This document shows, one piece after another, positions 15,471 through 23,531 of a DNA stretch of 43,296 bases (its first letter is position 1; the number at the start of each line of letters is the position of its first letter). A program made the translations under genes and the position numbers. A model generated the notes under the pieces. That model had not been told where the DNA came from. It ran no database searches and saw only the letters and a list, made by a program, of their open reading frames with translations. This DNA comes from a virus: IMG/VR virus record IMGVR_UViG_3300008050_003461, positions 1 to 43,296 of that record. One strand, given 5' to 3'.

Positions 15471-17183
15471 TTATTTCTTTATTTTACTAAAATTACCTTT
15501 TTTAACAAATTCAATATAGTTATCAAATTTGTCTGTCATACCTTCTTTATGTGAGATAACAAACACATTAGATTTGTTTCCAATACTTTTTATAATCCCC
15601 AGAAACTCTTCTGTTCCTGTCATATCTAACGAACTATCAAACACTTCATCCAGAATCAATATGTTACAATTGACACTATTCTTCATTCTTGACACATCTC
15701 TCCACGCCAATAGTAAAGACAAATCTATTCTTAGTCTTTCTCCTTCACTGAAACTCTGATATGTAAACTCGTCTCGGTATCTGCTTTTTATAGTTTCATT
15801 GAAATTCTCGTCCAACTCAAACAAACAAAAGAAATCTAAATCTTTCAAATATCCATTTATTAGTTTATTCATTACCGGAAGGTATTGCTTTATAATTTTT
15901 GATTTGATTCCACTGTCCTTCAATAAAGTAGCAGCAATTTCATAATAATGTTTATCGTCTATATGTTCTTTTCGTTCGTTTGTTTCTCCGACACCCTCTC
16001 CAACCAACTGTTGAAGTATGTCGTTTTCTCTATCAACTTCAACAGATTCGTTTAAAATGTATGTGATGTTGTCTTGAAGTTTGCTGATATATTGATTATG
16101 TGATGTAATAATGTTTTGATTTTTACTTATTTCTCTTTCAAGGTTACCTATTTCATATAGTGTTTTGTTTATATCACTCAAACGAGATTCTACATTCTTT
16201 ATCTCGGTTGCTATATCATCCAACCCACTTTCAATTTCATCTTTTCTTTTTGTTTTTTCATATATTGCACATGTCTTGTGTTCTTCATTTATATCTTGTT
16301 TGCATGTTGGACAATTGTCTATACCATCAAAGAATTGTATTTCTTTCTTTATTCTTTTTATGTTGTTTTTCATTTGCTTTTCAAGGTCTTCAATTTTTAG
16401 CAATTTATTTTCAACACCATCTTTATCATAAATACTGTCCATCAATATTGATACTTTTTCTTCATAATCTTTAATATTTTCTTGATTATTTACCATTTGT
16501 TCCTTGATATCTTGAATCTCTTTCTTATTGTTGTCTACTGAATCAATAGACTTCTTCTTCAACTTGTTGATATATTCTTTTTTTGTTTCTATTTTTTCTT
16601 TAATGATTTCCAGTTTAGTGTCTATATTTTTTATTTGTTCTTTGGTCTGTTGTATTCTGCCTTTAATGAGAATATTCATCACAGAGAACACATTGATGTC
16701 CAATAAATCTTCTACGACAGAACGCCTATCCGCAGCAGTCAGTTGCATAAAAGGAATATAATTAGACGAACCCAATATAACAACTTGACAAAATGCTTTA
16801 TATGTCATTTTCAATATATGTTCTTCAAGGATTTTCTGGTAATCTTTAGACCTTGATTCTTGAGGGAGCATAATATCATTTTTATAAATTTCAAATTCTT
16901 TTGGTTTCAAACCCCTGCGAACAAAATAATTATCCGAACCTATAGAAAATTCTATTTCAACCATACAATCTTTGTTGTTTATAGAATTTGTCAACTGTGG
17001 TATATTTACACCACGAAAAGACTTACCAAACAACACAAAAGTCATAGCATCCAAAAATGTTGATTTACCAGAACCATTAATACCACTAATAAGAGTGGTA
17101 TTGTATTTGGTTAAATTAAACTCAGTAAAGTTATTTCCGTATGAAAGAAAATTCTTCCATCGTATTTTAGATAAAGTTATCAA
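15471..17183 (-). CDS. gp46: Recombination endonuclease subunit gp46 (Rad50/SbcC-like ATPase)
   Basis: A 570-residue SMC-type ATPase, close to T4 gp46 (560). GINGSGKST (34-42) is Walker A, a long coiled coil with many Lys and Glu spans about 190-430, and CPTCKQ near residue 290 is the zinc hook. FSEGERLRIDLSLLLAWRD is the ABC signature and ILILDEVFDSSLD (about 505-517) is Walker B. With gp47 it resects DNA ends for T4-style recombination-dependent replication and degrades host DNA. It overlaps gp47 by ATGA, and a 73-base spacer with a promoter follows it. Confidence 0.96.
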   Translation of the reverse strand: MITLSKIRWKNFLSYGNNFTEFNLTKYNTTLISGINGSGKSTFLDAMTFVLFGKSFRGVNIPQLTNSINNKDCMVEIEFSIGSDNYFVRRGLKPKEFEIYKNDIMLPQESRSKDYQKILEEHILKMTYKAFCQVVILGSSNYIPFMQLTAADRRSVVEDLLDINVFSVMNILIKGRIQQTKEQIKNIDTKLEIIKEKIETKKEYINKLKKKSIDSVDNNKKEIQDIKEQMVNNQENIKDYEEKVSILMDSIYDKDGVENKLLKIEDLEKQMKNNIKRIKKEIQFFDGIDNCPTCKQDINEEHKTCAIYEKTKRKDEIESGLDDIATEIKNVESRLSDINKTLYEIGNLEREISKNQNIITSHNQYISKLQDNITYILNESVEVDRENDILQQLVGEGVGETNERKEHIDDKHYYEIAATLLKDSGIKSKIIKQYLPVMNKLINGYLKDLDFFCLFELDENFNETIKSRYRDEFTYQSFSEGERLRIDLSLLLAWRDVSRMKNSVNCNILILDEVFDSSLDMTGTEEFLGIIKSIGNKSNVFVISHKEGMTDKFDNYIEFVKKGNFSKIKK

Positions 17184-18226
17184 ATCGCCAAAGACTCCAT
17201 ATATAATTCCTTTATTATCTTTTTCATTTTATCTTTATTGTGAATCTCTTTCATTGTGTCTATTTCGTTATTAATAATTGTAACAGTATCTTGTGTCAAA
17301 TCAACTATTTCTTCCTTAGTCCAATCAGAGGTATCGATATCTTCGACTGTTGTGATTTTAGCAACACCAGAATTATCAAGAGCATCTATAAAAGAATCAA
17401 AAGAGATTGGATATTTTTTACACTCAATATAAAGTTTTACATAAGAATCCTTATAAATTTCAAAATCTTTCTTATTAACTTTAATTTCTCCTGATTCATC
17501 ATTATATCGCAAAGTATGAAACATCTTATATGGGTTTGGTATAAACTCAAGACTTCTATTGGAAGTATCAAATATATGGAACCCCTTCACTTCATCCAAA
17601 TCTGCAAAGGTTATTTGATATTGTGTTCCCAGATAATATATGTTATCCTTTTCCTGTCTACAATGAAAATGACCAGATAATACTTGCTCAAAGCGTTTGA
17701 ATATTTTTGCATCCAATCCACCACTAAACTTCATTCCCCGCATAACCTGATAACCATTCAATTCTAAATGACCTACAAGTATAGGAGAAGAAACTGTCTC
17801 AATAAACTTCATTGATTCATCATAGTTTTCTTTGTTTATCCAAGGCAGAAAAGCAACAGAAAGACCATCAAAATCCACCACAGTAGGAGTTTCGTGTACT
17901 ATAATATCATTACCAAATAGTTCTTTTGGAGAATTTACTTTATTGCTATTACGATAATATACATCATGGTTTCCTAATATACAGTGTAGTGTGATATTAT
18001 TGTCTTTTAATTTGTTGATAAATCTTTCTCGGAATTGATTTAGTATGCTAAAATTAACAAACTTTCGTCTGTCCATCAAATCTCCCGCATGGATAATAGT
18101 ATCAATGTTGTTTTCTTTTAAATATGTAAAAAATATATCATCAAAAAATTTCATGAAGTAATCAAAAAATAACTGCGAGTCACCCCTCGCAGATATATGA
18201 GAATCATTTATCAGTGCTATCTTCAT
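17180..18226 (-). CDS. gp47: Recombination endonuclease subunit gp47 (Mre11/SbcD-like nuclease)
   Basis: A 348-residue metallophosphoesterase, close in length to T4 gp47 (339). The five phosphodiesterase motifs are intact: NDSHISARGDSQ (about 7-18), HAGDLMDRRKFVN (about 45-57), GNHDVYYRN (about 84-92), LVGHLELNGY and GHFHCRQE. It cuts DNA with gp46. I prefer the ATG at 18226, which has AGAGG about nine bases upstream and begins MKIALINDSH; an ATG three codons earlier is too close to that site. Its 5' end overlaps the late sigma gene by 23 bases, so translation is probably coupled. Confidence 0.95.
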   Translation of the reverse strand: MKIALINDSHISARGDSQLFFDYFMKFFDDIFFTYLKENNIDTIIHAGDLMDRRKFVNFSILNQFRERFINKLKDNNITLHCILGNHDVYYRNSNKVNSPKELFGNDIIVHETPTVVDFDGLSVAFLPWINKENYDESMKFIETVSSPILVGHLELNGYQVMRGMKFSGGLDAKIFKRFEQVLSGHFHCRQEKDNIYYLGTQYQITFADLDEVKGFHIFDTSNRSLEFIPNPYKMFHTLRYNDESGEIKVNKKDFEIYKDSYVKLYIECKKYPISFDSFIDALDNSGVAKITTVEDIDTSDWTKEEIVDLTQDTVTIINNEIDTMKEIHNKDKMKKIIKELYMESLAI

Positions 18227-18791
18227 TTTTTTCATCCTCTAAAACAGAATCAAGTGTACCCTTTTTATTAGAATTCTTTTTCTTTTTTGGTGTAAACTTT
18301 TTCACATCATTATTATTAAGATTAAAATGTTCTAATAAAATTTCTTTATCTTCTTTTTCCTTATTATCAAAATAATTTTCTCGATAATAATTAGTCAATA
18401 TTCTTTCTTTATCTTTCTCTTGTATATACTTATATTTAATATATGATTGTTTCTTTTCTTTTTCTATTCGTCTCAAAAACGCATAATAAATTATTTGTGT
18501 AAAATATGAAAATGGATTTTTAGATTTATCGGGGTCAAAATTGTGTGCATATAATAAACAGTTTTCTATCCCATCTCCTATCATCTCTTCCCTGTATGGG
18601 TAGTTCATAAAATTTGGTCTATATGACAAATGCTCTGCTATCTTTAAAAAACATTCCCCAATATATTCTGTTATTGGTGGTCTACTTTCATCAGTGTTTT
18701 CTGCTTCTTTAACTAAAATTTTCCATTCTATCATTGCCTGATAAAATTCTTTGTTATTTACATATTCTCTAGTTTCTTTTTTTTTAGCCAT
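18204..18791 (-). CDS. gp55: Late-transcription sigma factor (gp55)
   Basis: A 195-residue homologue of T4 gp55 (185), the sigma factor that directs host RNA polymerase to TATAAATA-type late promoters with the gp45 clamp. NFDPDKSKNPFSYFTQIIYY (about 84-103) and the following AFLRRIEKEKKQSYIKYKY match the core-binding and promoter-contact region of T4 gp55. The C-terminal 40 residues are rich in Lys, Asp and Glu and do not obviously end with the hydrophobic clamp-binding motif of T4 gp55. The presence of TATA(A/C)ATA boxes before the late genes in this window agrees with a working gp55 system. Confidence 0.94.
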   Translation of the reverse strand: MAKKKETREYVNNKEFYQAMIEWKILVKEAENTDESRPPITEYIGECFLKIAEHLSYRPNFMNYPYREEMIGDGIENCLLYAHNFDPDKSKNPFSYFTQIIYYAFLRRIEKEKKQSYIKYKYIQEKDKERILTNYYRENYFDNKEKEDKEILLEHFNLNNNDVKKFTPKKKKNSNKKGTLDSVLEDEKNEDSTDK

Positions 18792-18830
18792 TTTTATCCA
18801 TATTAAATTATTCCTATATTTTATTCAATT

Positions 18831-18858
18831 ATTATATTATATTAAAATTATATTGCAA
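18831..18858 (-). promoter_or_regulatory. Possible sigma-70-type promoter upstream of gene 55
   Basis: In the 70-base spacer before gp55 the minus strand has TTGCAA (18858-18853), then TATAAT (18836-18831) 16 bases later. The -35 is weak and the stretch is very AT-rich, so the match may be chance. Confidence 0.28.
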
Positions 18859-18861
18859 GAA

Positions 18862-19446
18862 TTATTTTAAATATTCTTCGGGGTCAATCTCCCAATCTGT
18901 CCATTTGTTTCCAAAATCTTCTCTATCCTGTTCATCACCTGTATAAATATCACTTATATTTTCACCGTCACCATATAATAAACCATTCATAATTTCATCA
19001 AGAACAAACGGGGGCAACTGTATATTTGTTAATAGTATATGCTTTAAATAATTCATTAGATTTGGAATATAATCATCTATCGGTTCTTCATTTTTTGTTG
19101 TTTCATCATCTGTTATTTTATCATCAGGAGAAAACACTATTTTGTTTTCTGTTGGGTCTAAATCTTCTTTCTCTTTTTCTAAATCATATAATTTAGATGC
19201 TGAATTATCCGGTGTCAAAAAAGTGGCAATATGGTTTTTTGGAATTTCAACAACGATTTCATTTGTAAATTGTAACCAATCTTTTAATATAGTAATTTCT
19301 TTTTTTTGTCCAAATGCATCGAAAGACATACTAGATTTGAATACCATAGGTCTTTCAATAATATATCTACCTTTTTTTTGACCCAATATTTTGGTAATTA
19401 TATCTTCACCGCTTCGTAATTTTAATATTCTATATGAGGTATTCAT
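18862..19446 (-). CDS. Protein with Sm-like N-terminal domain, unknown function
   Basis: A 194-residue protein not recognised as a named T4 gene. Residues about 5-65 (YRILKLRSGEDIITKILGQK, then GRYIIERPMVF and a later VVEIPKNHIATFL) have the strand pattern of Sm/Lsm RNA-binding folds: a G-E-x-I-I turn, a Y-I-I-E-x-P strand, then an Ile-Pro-x-x-x-I strand. The middle is acidic and low in complexity, and the C-terminus ends in a conserved-looking NKWTDWEIDPEEYLK. Similar proteins occur beside uvsW and gp55 in marine T4-like phages. The acidic-hydrophobic tail resembles clamp-binding ends of late-transcription factors, but that is only a suggestion. No gp33 gene is otherwise seen here. Confidence 0.72.
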   Translation of the reverse strand: MNTSYRILKLRSGEDIITKILGQKKGRYIIERPMVFKSSMSFDAFGQKKEITILKDWLQFTNEIVVEIPKNHIATFLTPDNSASKLYDLEKEKEDLDPTENKIVFSPDDKITDDETTKNEEPIDDYIPNLMNYLKHILLTNIQLPPFVLDEIMNGLLYGDGENISDIYTGDEQDREDFGNKWTDWEIDPEEYLK

Positions 19447-19457
19447 TTATAATCCCT

Positions 19458-20948
19458 TTATAATTGAACGAATATGTTTTCATAATCAAACATCTCTCTT
19501 TCATATATTTTAATTCTCTCCTGTAAATGTCTGTATGTGTGGTTTACATACTTCAAATATCTAAAATCATCACTTATATCATAAAGTTTTACTTTATTTT
19601 TTGTGTTTGTCCGTCTTAATCCTCGTCCAATAGACTGCAACACACGAATAACAGAACGAGATGGTGATGCAAACACTATATTATTTATATTTTTTATATT
19701 TATTCCCGTAGAACATGTTCCATATGATGCTACTAAAACAGCATCTGTTTCTTTATCAAGAATGTGTCGAATTTCTTCTCTTTGTTCAACATCAGTTTTT
19801 CCGTGAATAAGAAATACTTTTTTGTTTTGACATTTGCTTTTTATATTTTTATGTAAAGGAATCCCATGCTCCTGAACATAATTGAACAGTATTAATGTAT
19901 TTCCTTTTATTTTGCAGCACAAATCAATCAAAAAAGTATTCCTCTTATTACTATTTATCAACCATTTTATCTCATCATTATAAGAAACTCTTTTATTTTC
20001 TAATATTTCTTTAGGTGTGTATTTTAGAGTTATACACTCTATTTTTAAAGTGGAAAGTAAATCCTTTTTCATTAAATCTTTTGTGTTTGTCACTTTATAA
20101 ACCCGCCCAAACAAACCCTCTATCACCAATTTATGTGTCAGAGAATCATCTAATGTTCCAGTAGTACCAACACGATACGGACAATTCTTCAATTTTGTCA
20201 TTATTCCTGTTAGAGATTTTGCTTTAAATAAATGACACTCGTCTCCAAATACAGCACCAAATTGGTGAAAATATTTTTCTGGCATTTTATACAAACTCTG
20301 CCAAGTAGATATAACTATATTTTTATCTGTATCTTTACTCTTTCCAGAAAAAATGGTGTGACAGTTTGTATCCACATCCCAGCCTAGTTTTTCTGAATAA
20401 TCCTTAAAATCATTATACATCTGAGAAACCAATCCTGTAGTGGGAACGATAATTAATATTTTTTTATCCTTTGATATAATATCACAATAATATCTCATTA
20501 AAGAATAAATTATCAAAGATTTTCCTGACCCCGTAGGAGACAAAAGTAAACATCTATTTTTGTTTATGGAGGTTGTGATTGCATCAACTTGATGCTCATA
20601 CGGGGTAAAGGGGAGTTTTAAATAATTTTTTAGATATTTAATAATATGTTCATTTGATATATTATTTTCTTTTACATCAAAATTGTGAATTTTTATATTA
20701 TAATTTCTATCTTTGATAAACTGGGCAACATAATCTAATAAACCCGCATATATTGTCCTTGTGTGTAGATTAAACAATCTGATACGACCGTCCCATAATT
20801 TGTTTTTGTATGCGGGAGTATATTGGTAATTTGGAACCTTAAATGTGAAATAGTCCGATAATTCTTTTGCCAATCCCTTTTCACAACCTATCTTAATAAA
20901 TACATCGTTATATGGATATATTTCAATGGTGTCATAATCATACTCCAT
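19458..20948 (-). CDS. uvsW: UvsW RNA-DNA/ATP-dependent helicase
   Basis: A 496-residue superfamily 2 helicase, the length of T4 UvsW (503). FTPYEHQVDAI (about 114-124) is the Q-motif-like entry, PTGSGKS (138-144) is motif I, PTTGLVSQM is Ia, DECH (236-239) is motif II, GTTGTL is motif III, and QSIGRGLRRT near 440 is motif VI. UvsW unwinds R-loops and branched DNA, shutting off origin-dependent replication and supporting recombination. It overlaps uvsY by 11 bases, and its C-terminal part ends VNHTYRHLQERIKIYEREMF as in related phages. Confidence 0.96.
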   Translation of the reverse strand: MEYDYDTIEIYPYNDVFIKIGCEKGLAKELSDYFTFKVPNYQYTPAYKNKLWDGRIRLFNLHTRTIYAGLLDYVAQFIKDRNYNIKIHNFDVKENNISNEHIIKYLKNYLKLPFTPYEHQVDAITTSINKNRCLLLSPTGSGKSLIIYSLMRYYCDIISKDKKILIIVPTTGLVSQMYNDFKDYSEKLGWDVDTNCHTIFSGKSKDTDKNIVISTWQSLYKMPEKYFHQFGAVFGDECHLFKAKSLTGIMTKLKNCPYRVGTTGTLDDSLTHKLVIEGLFGRVYKVTNTKDLMKKDLLSTLKIECITLKYTPKEILENKRVSYNDEIKWLINSNKRNTFLIDLCCKIKGNTLILFNYVQEHGIPLHKNIKSKCQNKKVFLIHGKTDVEQREEIRHILDKETDAVLVASYGTCSTGINIKNINNIVFASPSRSVIRVLQSIGRGLRRTNTKNKVKLYDISDDFRYLKYVNHTYRHLQERIKIYEREMFDYENIFVQL

Positions 20949-21372
20949 TGGTAAATTTTATCCAATCTATTGCTTCTCTAATTAACCATTGTCTATTAAT
21001 TATCATTTTTATGACATTTTCCAAATAATCAACTTTTGATTTTTGATATTCCATTTTCCCCTTTATGGCTAGGATATCCTCATCAGAATCTATAAATTTT
21101 TCAATATCTTGTTTCAATAACTTGAAATCAAATTGTTCCCAGCCAAACCCTTCCAATTCTTCTTGACTTAGTTTTCCTGTGTAATACAACCACTTATATT
21201 TCCTCATTCTCTTAAAATCGCTATCATATTTGAAATATATCAATTTTTCATCATTGAGGATGATAATATATTTATTGTGTAGTTGAGGGGTTTTTATTGC
21301 TTCTTTATCCAACTCAGTGTGGTCAATTTCTATGTCGGTTTCCACTTGTTTTCTTATATCTTCTAATCGCAT
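20938..21372 (-). CDS. uvsY: UvsY recombination mediator
   Basis: A 144-residue homologue of T4 UvsY (137), which helps load the UvsX recombinase onto gp32-covered single-stranded DNA. MRLEDIRKQVETDIEIDHTE at the start matches T4 (MRLEDLQEE...DxxIDxTxL), followed by a Leu-Lys-rich helix and a C-terminal helical segment with a WLIREAIDWIKF end. It heads the recombination operon uvsY-uvsW and is preceded by a well-formed sigma-70 promoter, unlike the late genes to its right. UvsX itself is not in the window. Confidence 0.93.
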   Translation of the reverse strand: MRLEDIRKQVETDIEIDHTELDKEAIKTPQLHNKYIIILNDEKLIYFKYDSDFKRMRKYKWLYYTGKLSQEELEGFGWEQFDFKLLKQDIEKFIDSDEDILAIKGKMEYQKSKVDYLENVIKMIINRQWLIREAIDWIKFTNGV

Positions 21373-21383
21373 AATAACTCCTT

Positions 21384-21407
21384 AAATGTGAGTATTATAT
21401 CACATTT
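21384..21407. promoter_or_regulatory. Inverted repeat around the uvsY -10 box (operator-like)
   Basis: AAATGTGA and TCACATTT form a perfect 8-base inverted repeat spaced by eight bases that include the TATAAT -10 box of the uvsY promoter. The TGTGA/TCACA arms resemble CRP half-sites, but the spacing is 8, not the 6 of CRP. A repressor or activator site is plausible. Confidence 0.45.
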
Positions 21408-21422
21408 ATCAGAAAAAATCAA
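21394..21422 (-). promoter_or_regulatory. Sigma-70-type promoter for uvsY
   Basis: Minus strand: TTGATT (21422-21417), then 17 bases, then a perfect TATAAT (21399-21394). The -35 overlaps the gp3 stop. Transcription would begin close to 21387 and reach the uvsY ATG at 21372 through AAGGAG. Confidence 0.6.
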
Positions 21423-21964
21423 GTGTTTAATGGAACAATATCATAACTTCTGTATTGAAATGTTGCTGTGGCTAAAACCGGTTCTGGGTCTGCAACAGCC
21501 GAATCGAAATCAATACCACCAATATTTACAGGGAAAACTCCCTTATATTGAACAGAAAGAATAGGTCTATATGCACTCGACATTATTATCATTTCCGCAT
21601 CTGTTTGTTGTTGTTTCTTGGAAACATTTTCAGTGAAATTTTCCATCGACCCCATCGACTTCATCCAATCAAAAATTTCTAACCAGTTTTTCATATTTTC
21701 ATCAACTATAAAAGAAATCTCTAATACACCAAAATCATACAATGTTCCTGCTAGTTGAAGTCTTGTTCCATATTTCGTTGGTTGTTCTACAATACCAAAA
21801 TCCAACGAGGGTATATTTGCTTTTTGACAAAAGTATGTCACATATGGAATTCTATCAATTGAAAATTTAAAAGAATTATTTAGTAAATAATTATCTGTGC
21901 TTGGTTGCCTATTTGATGCAACTTCATAATCTTTATTTGTTCCAAAAGTATATCCAATAGACAT
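21419..21964 (-). CDS. gp3: Tail completion and sheath stabiliser protein gp3
   Basis: A 181-residue protein, the length of T4 gp3 (176), which caps the tail tube and terminates the sheath. FIVDENMKNWLEIFDWM (about 85-101) matches the T4 motif F-I-V-D-E-x-x-x-x-W-x-x-x-Y/F-x-W-M, and DPEPVLATATFQYRSYDIV (about 158-176) matches its DPAL-x-C-T-A-T strand. Other segments (FSIDRIPYVTYFCQKANIP) fit the tail-tube fold shared by gp3, gp19 and gp54. Its position after gene 23 and before uvsY agrees with cyanophage gene order. It has its own late-type TATACATA box and an AAGGAG site. Confidence 0.85.
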   Translation of the reverse strand: MSIGYTFGTNKDYEVASNRQPSTDNYLLNNSFKFSIDRIPYVTYFCQKANIPSLDFGIVEQPTKYGTRLQLAGTLYDFGVLEISFIVDENMKNWLEIFDWMKSMGSMENFTENVSKKQQQTDAEMIIMSSAYRPILSVQYKGVFPVNIGGIDFDSAVADPEPVLATATFQYRSYDIVPLNT

Positions 21965-21984
21965 TATAACAATTCTCCTTATAA

Positions 21985-21992
21985 TATGTATA
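21985..21992 (-). promoter_or_regulatory. Late-promoter-like box before gene 3 (TATACATATTAT)
   Basis: TATACATA, followed by TTAT, differs from the T4 late consensus TATAAATA at one base. It sits right after the gp23 terminator T-run and 21 bases before the gp3 ATG. The 12-base form TATACATATTAT recurs before gene 13. Confidence 0.5.
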
Positions 21993-22022
21993 AAAAGAAA
22001 GGGAGTCCTTTTCGGGACTCCC
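21991..22022 (-). terminator. Rho-independent terminator downstream of gp23
   Basis: On the minus strand GGGAGTCC, loop CGAAAA and GGACTCCC form a perfect eight-pair stem, followed by TTTCTTTTT. It lies 29 bases after the gp23 stop and would separate the strongly expressed capsid gene from gp3. Confidence 0.85.
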
Positions 22023-22050
22023 TAACTTATGATTACTATATCACTCTATC

Positions 22051-23472
22051 TTATGTACCTGAACCACCGTGTAGGTTTAGGATTCGGAAGATTCGATAGT
22101 ATTGGTTCTTACGAACAGTGAGTGTTTCACCGTCTGGTGTACCGTTGTTTGTAGGACCGGTTGTAACGAATGGGTTACTTACCATACCGTAACGAGTCTT
22201 GAACCCGATTTTTGGTTGGAAGGTGTTTTCACCAACTGCACGAACCATTTGTAGCGGAACATATGGGCAGTAGAACAGTCCTGCATCGTATGGGCTGCTA
22301 CCTCTATACCCAACACACGCATAATTCGTTGGAACATTAACAGAGTATGATGTTGAATTAGCAGTTGCATATGGGTCAATATAAACTTTATACTTACCAT
22401 TGAGAACACCTGCAAAAGTATTACCAGTATCATCAATGTTAAGATTTACATTCAACGCAGGGGAGATGTTTAGGAATCCACCCATTGCTAAGGCTGCTGC
22501 TGTATCTGCATCACAGATGACGAAGTTGCCCTTTCCTCTACGAGTTTGCTTCGCAATAACATTGGCTTCTCGTTCGATTTGGAACATGAGACCACGCCAT
22601 CGTTCTGCACTCCATCGACCATCTGAGTCATTCAGAATGTCGTAGATACCACCCACAGCCACTGGATTATATGGAGGTCCTACTGCTGCACCCATGTACG
22701 TCAAGTCCTTCTGTTGGCAACCAAGTTTCGCAACACCATAGATGGTACGAACAATTTCTCGGTTGATTTCAGCAAGAATTTCTGTGCTGAGAATGTTTGC
22801 TAGTTCTGTTTCGGCATCAATACCGTGAACTGCTTTCAAGTCTTGTGCTAGTTCTGTGGTATATTCTGCTTTCAATGCACGGGTCTTAGCAGTTACAGAT
22901 GTTCGTTCGATGCTGAATGCCATTTCTTTGAATGTATATCCAGTACCACCAAGTGATTCTGCTGCTTGTCGTCCCATACCCTGTCGAATACTAATATCAC
23001 CAGCAGTATAACCCAAGAATGGGTCAAATGCTTGTGCGGCTGTTTGACCACCTGTACCACCAAGATTACCCACTTCATCGAACAGTGCTTCGTTTGTACC
23101 AGTACCATCGTCTTCATATTGTGCTTTAAGAGCAAAGATAAGACCTGTTGGGGCACTCATTGGTTGTACACCTGCAATATCGTATGCGATAAGATTAGGC
23201 ATAGCACGACGAACAAGACTGATTAGAATTGGGTCATAACCACCCATCGGTCTTTGTTCACCACCAACACCCTTTAAACCAGAATCAGTAGCAACATTAA
23301 GAGGTGCTTCTTGTAGGTTTTCTTCTCGTAATGCTGATTCTTGGTTTTCTAAAAGTGCTGCGGTTACCTTCTTTCGATAACCGTCTTCTATTGTTGCGAC
23401 ATCAGTGTGGTCTAAAATGGGTGACCATTTTTCTACCAATGTGTCGTATGGTGTAGTTTGACTAAAATTCAT
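22051..23472 (-). CDS. gp23: Major capsid protein gp23
   Basis: A 473-residue capsid protein (T4 gp23 is 521). The N-terminus TPYDTLVEKWSPILDH and the region RRAMPNLIAYDIAGVQPMSA are the conserved start of T4-type capsid proteins, and the C-terminal half (GKYKVYIDPYA, then YVPLQMVRAVGENTFQPKIG) matches the family core. NLQEAPL near residue 55 fits the prohead protease consensus (L/I)-x-E, so the mature protein probably begins at about Ala56 after cleavage by gp21. It precedes an efficient terminator, as expected for the most abundant virion protein. The start has AAGGAGAG upstream. Confidence 0.97.
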   Translation of the reverse strand: MNFSQTTPYDTLVEKWSPILDHTDVATIEDGYRKKVTAALLENQESALREENLQEAPLNVATDSGLKGVGGEQRPMGGYDPILISLVRRAMPNLIAYDIAGVQPMSAPTGLIFALKAQYEDDGTGTNEALFDEVGNLGGTGGQTAAQAFDPFLGYTAGDISIRQGMGRQAAESLGGTGYTFKEMAFSIERTSVTAKTRALKAEYTTELAQDLKAVHGIDAETELANILSTEILAEINREIVRTIYGVAKLGCQQKDLTYMGAAVGPPYNPVAVGGIYDILNDSDGRWSAERWRGLMFQIEREANVIAKQTRRGKGNFVICDADTAAALAMGGFLNISPALNVNLNIDDTGNTFAGVLNGKYKVYIDPYATANSTSYSVNVPTNYACVGYRGSSPYDAGLFYCPYVPLQMVRAVGENTFQPKIGFKTRYGMVSNPFVTTGPTNNGTPDGETLTVRKNQYYRIFRILNLHGGSGT

Positions 23473-23511
23473 TTTTATTCTCTCCTTGTGAGTTTATTAA
23501 ATTCTTCTCTA

Positions 23512-23519
23512 TATCTATA
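23512..23519 (-). promoter_or_regulatory. Weak candidate late promoter before gene 23
   Basis: TATAGATA lies 40 bases before the gp23 ATG on the minus strand. It differs from TATAAATA at one base, but the following bases do not match the TATA(A/C)ATANTAT form, so this is tentative. Confidence 0.28.
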
Positions 23520-23531
23520 TTTTTCTATATT

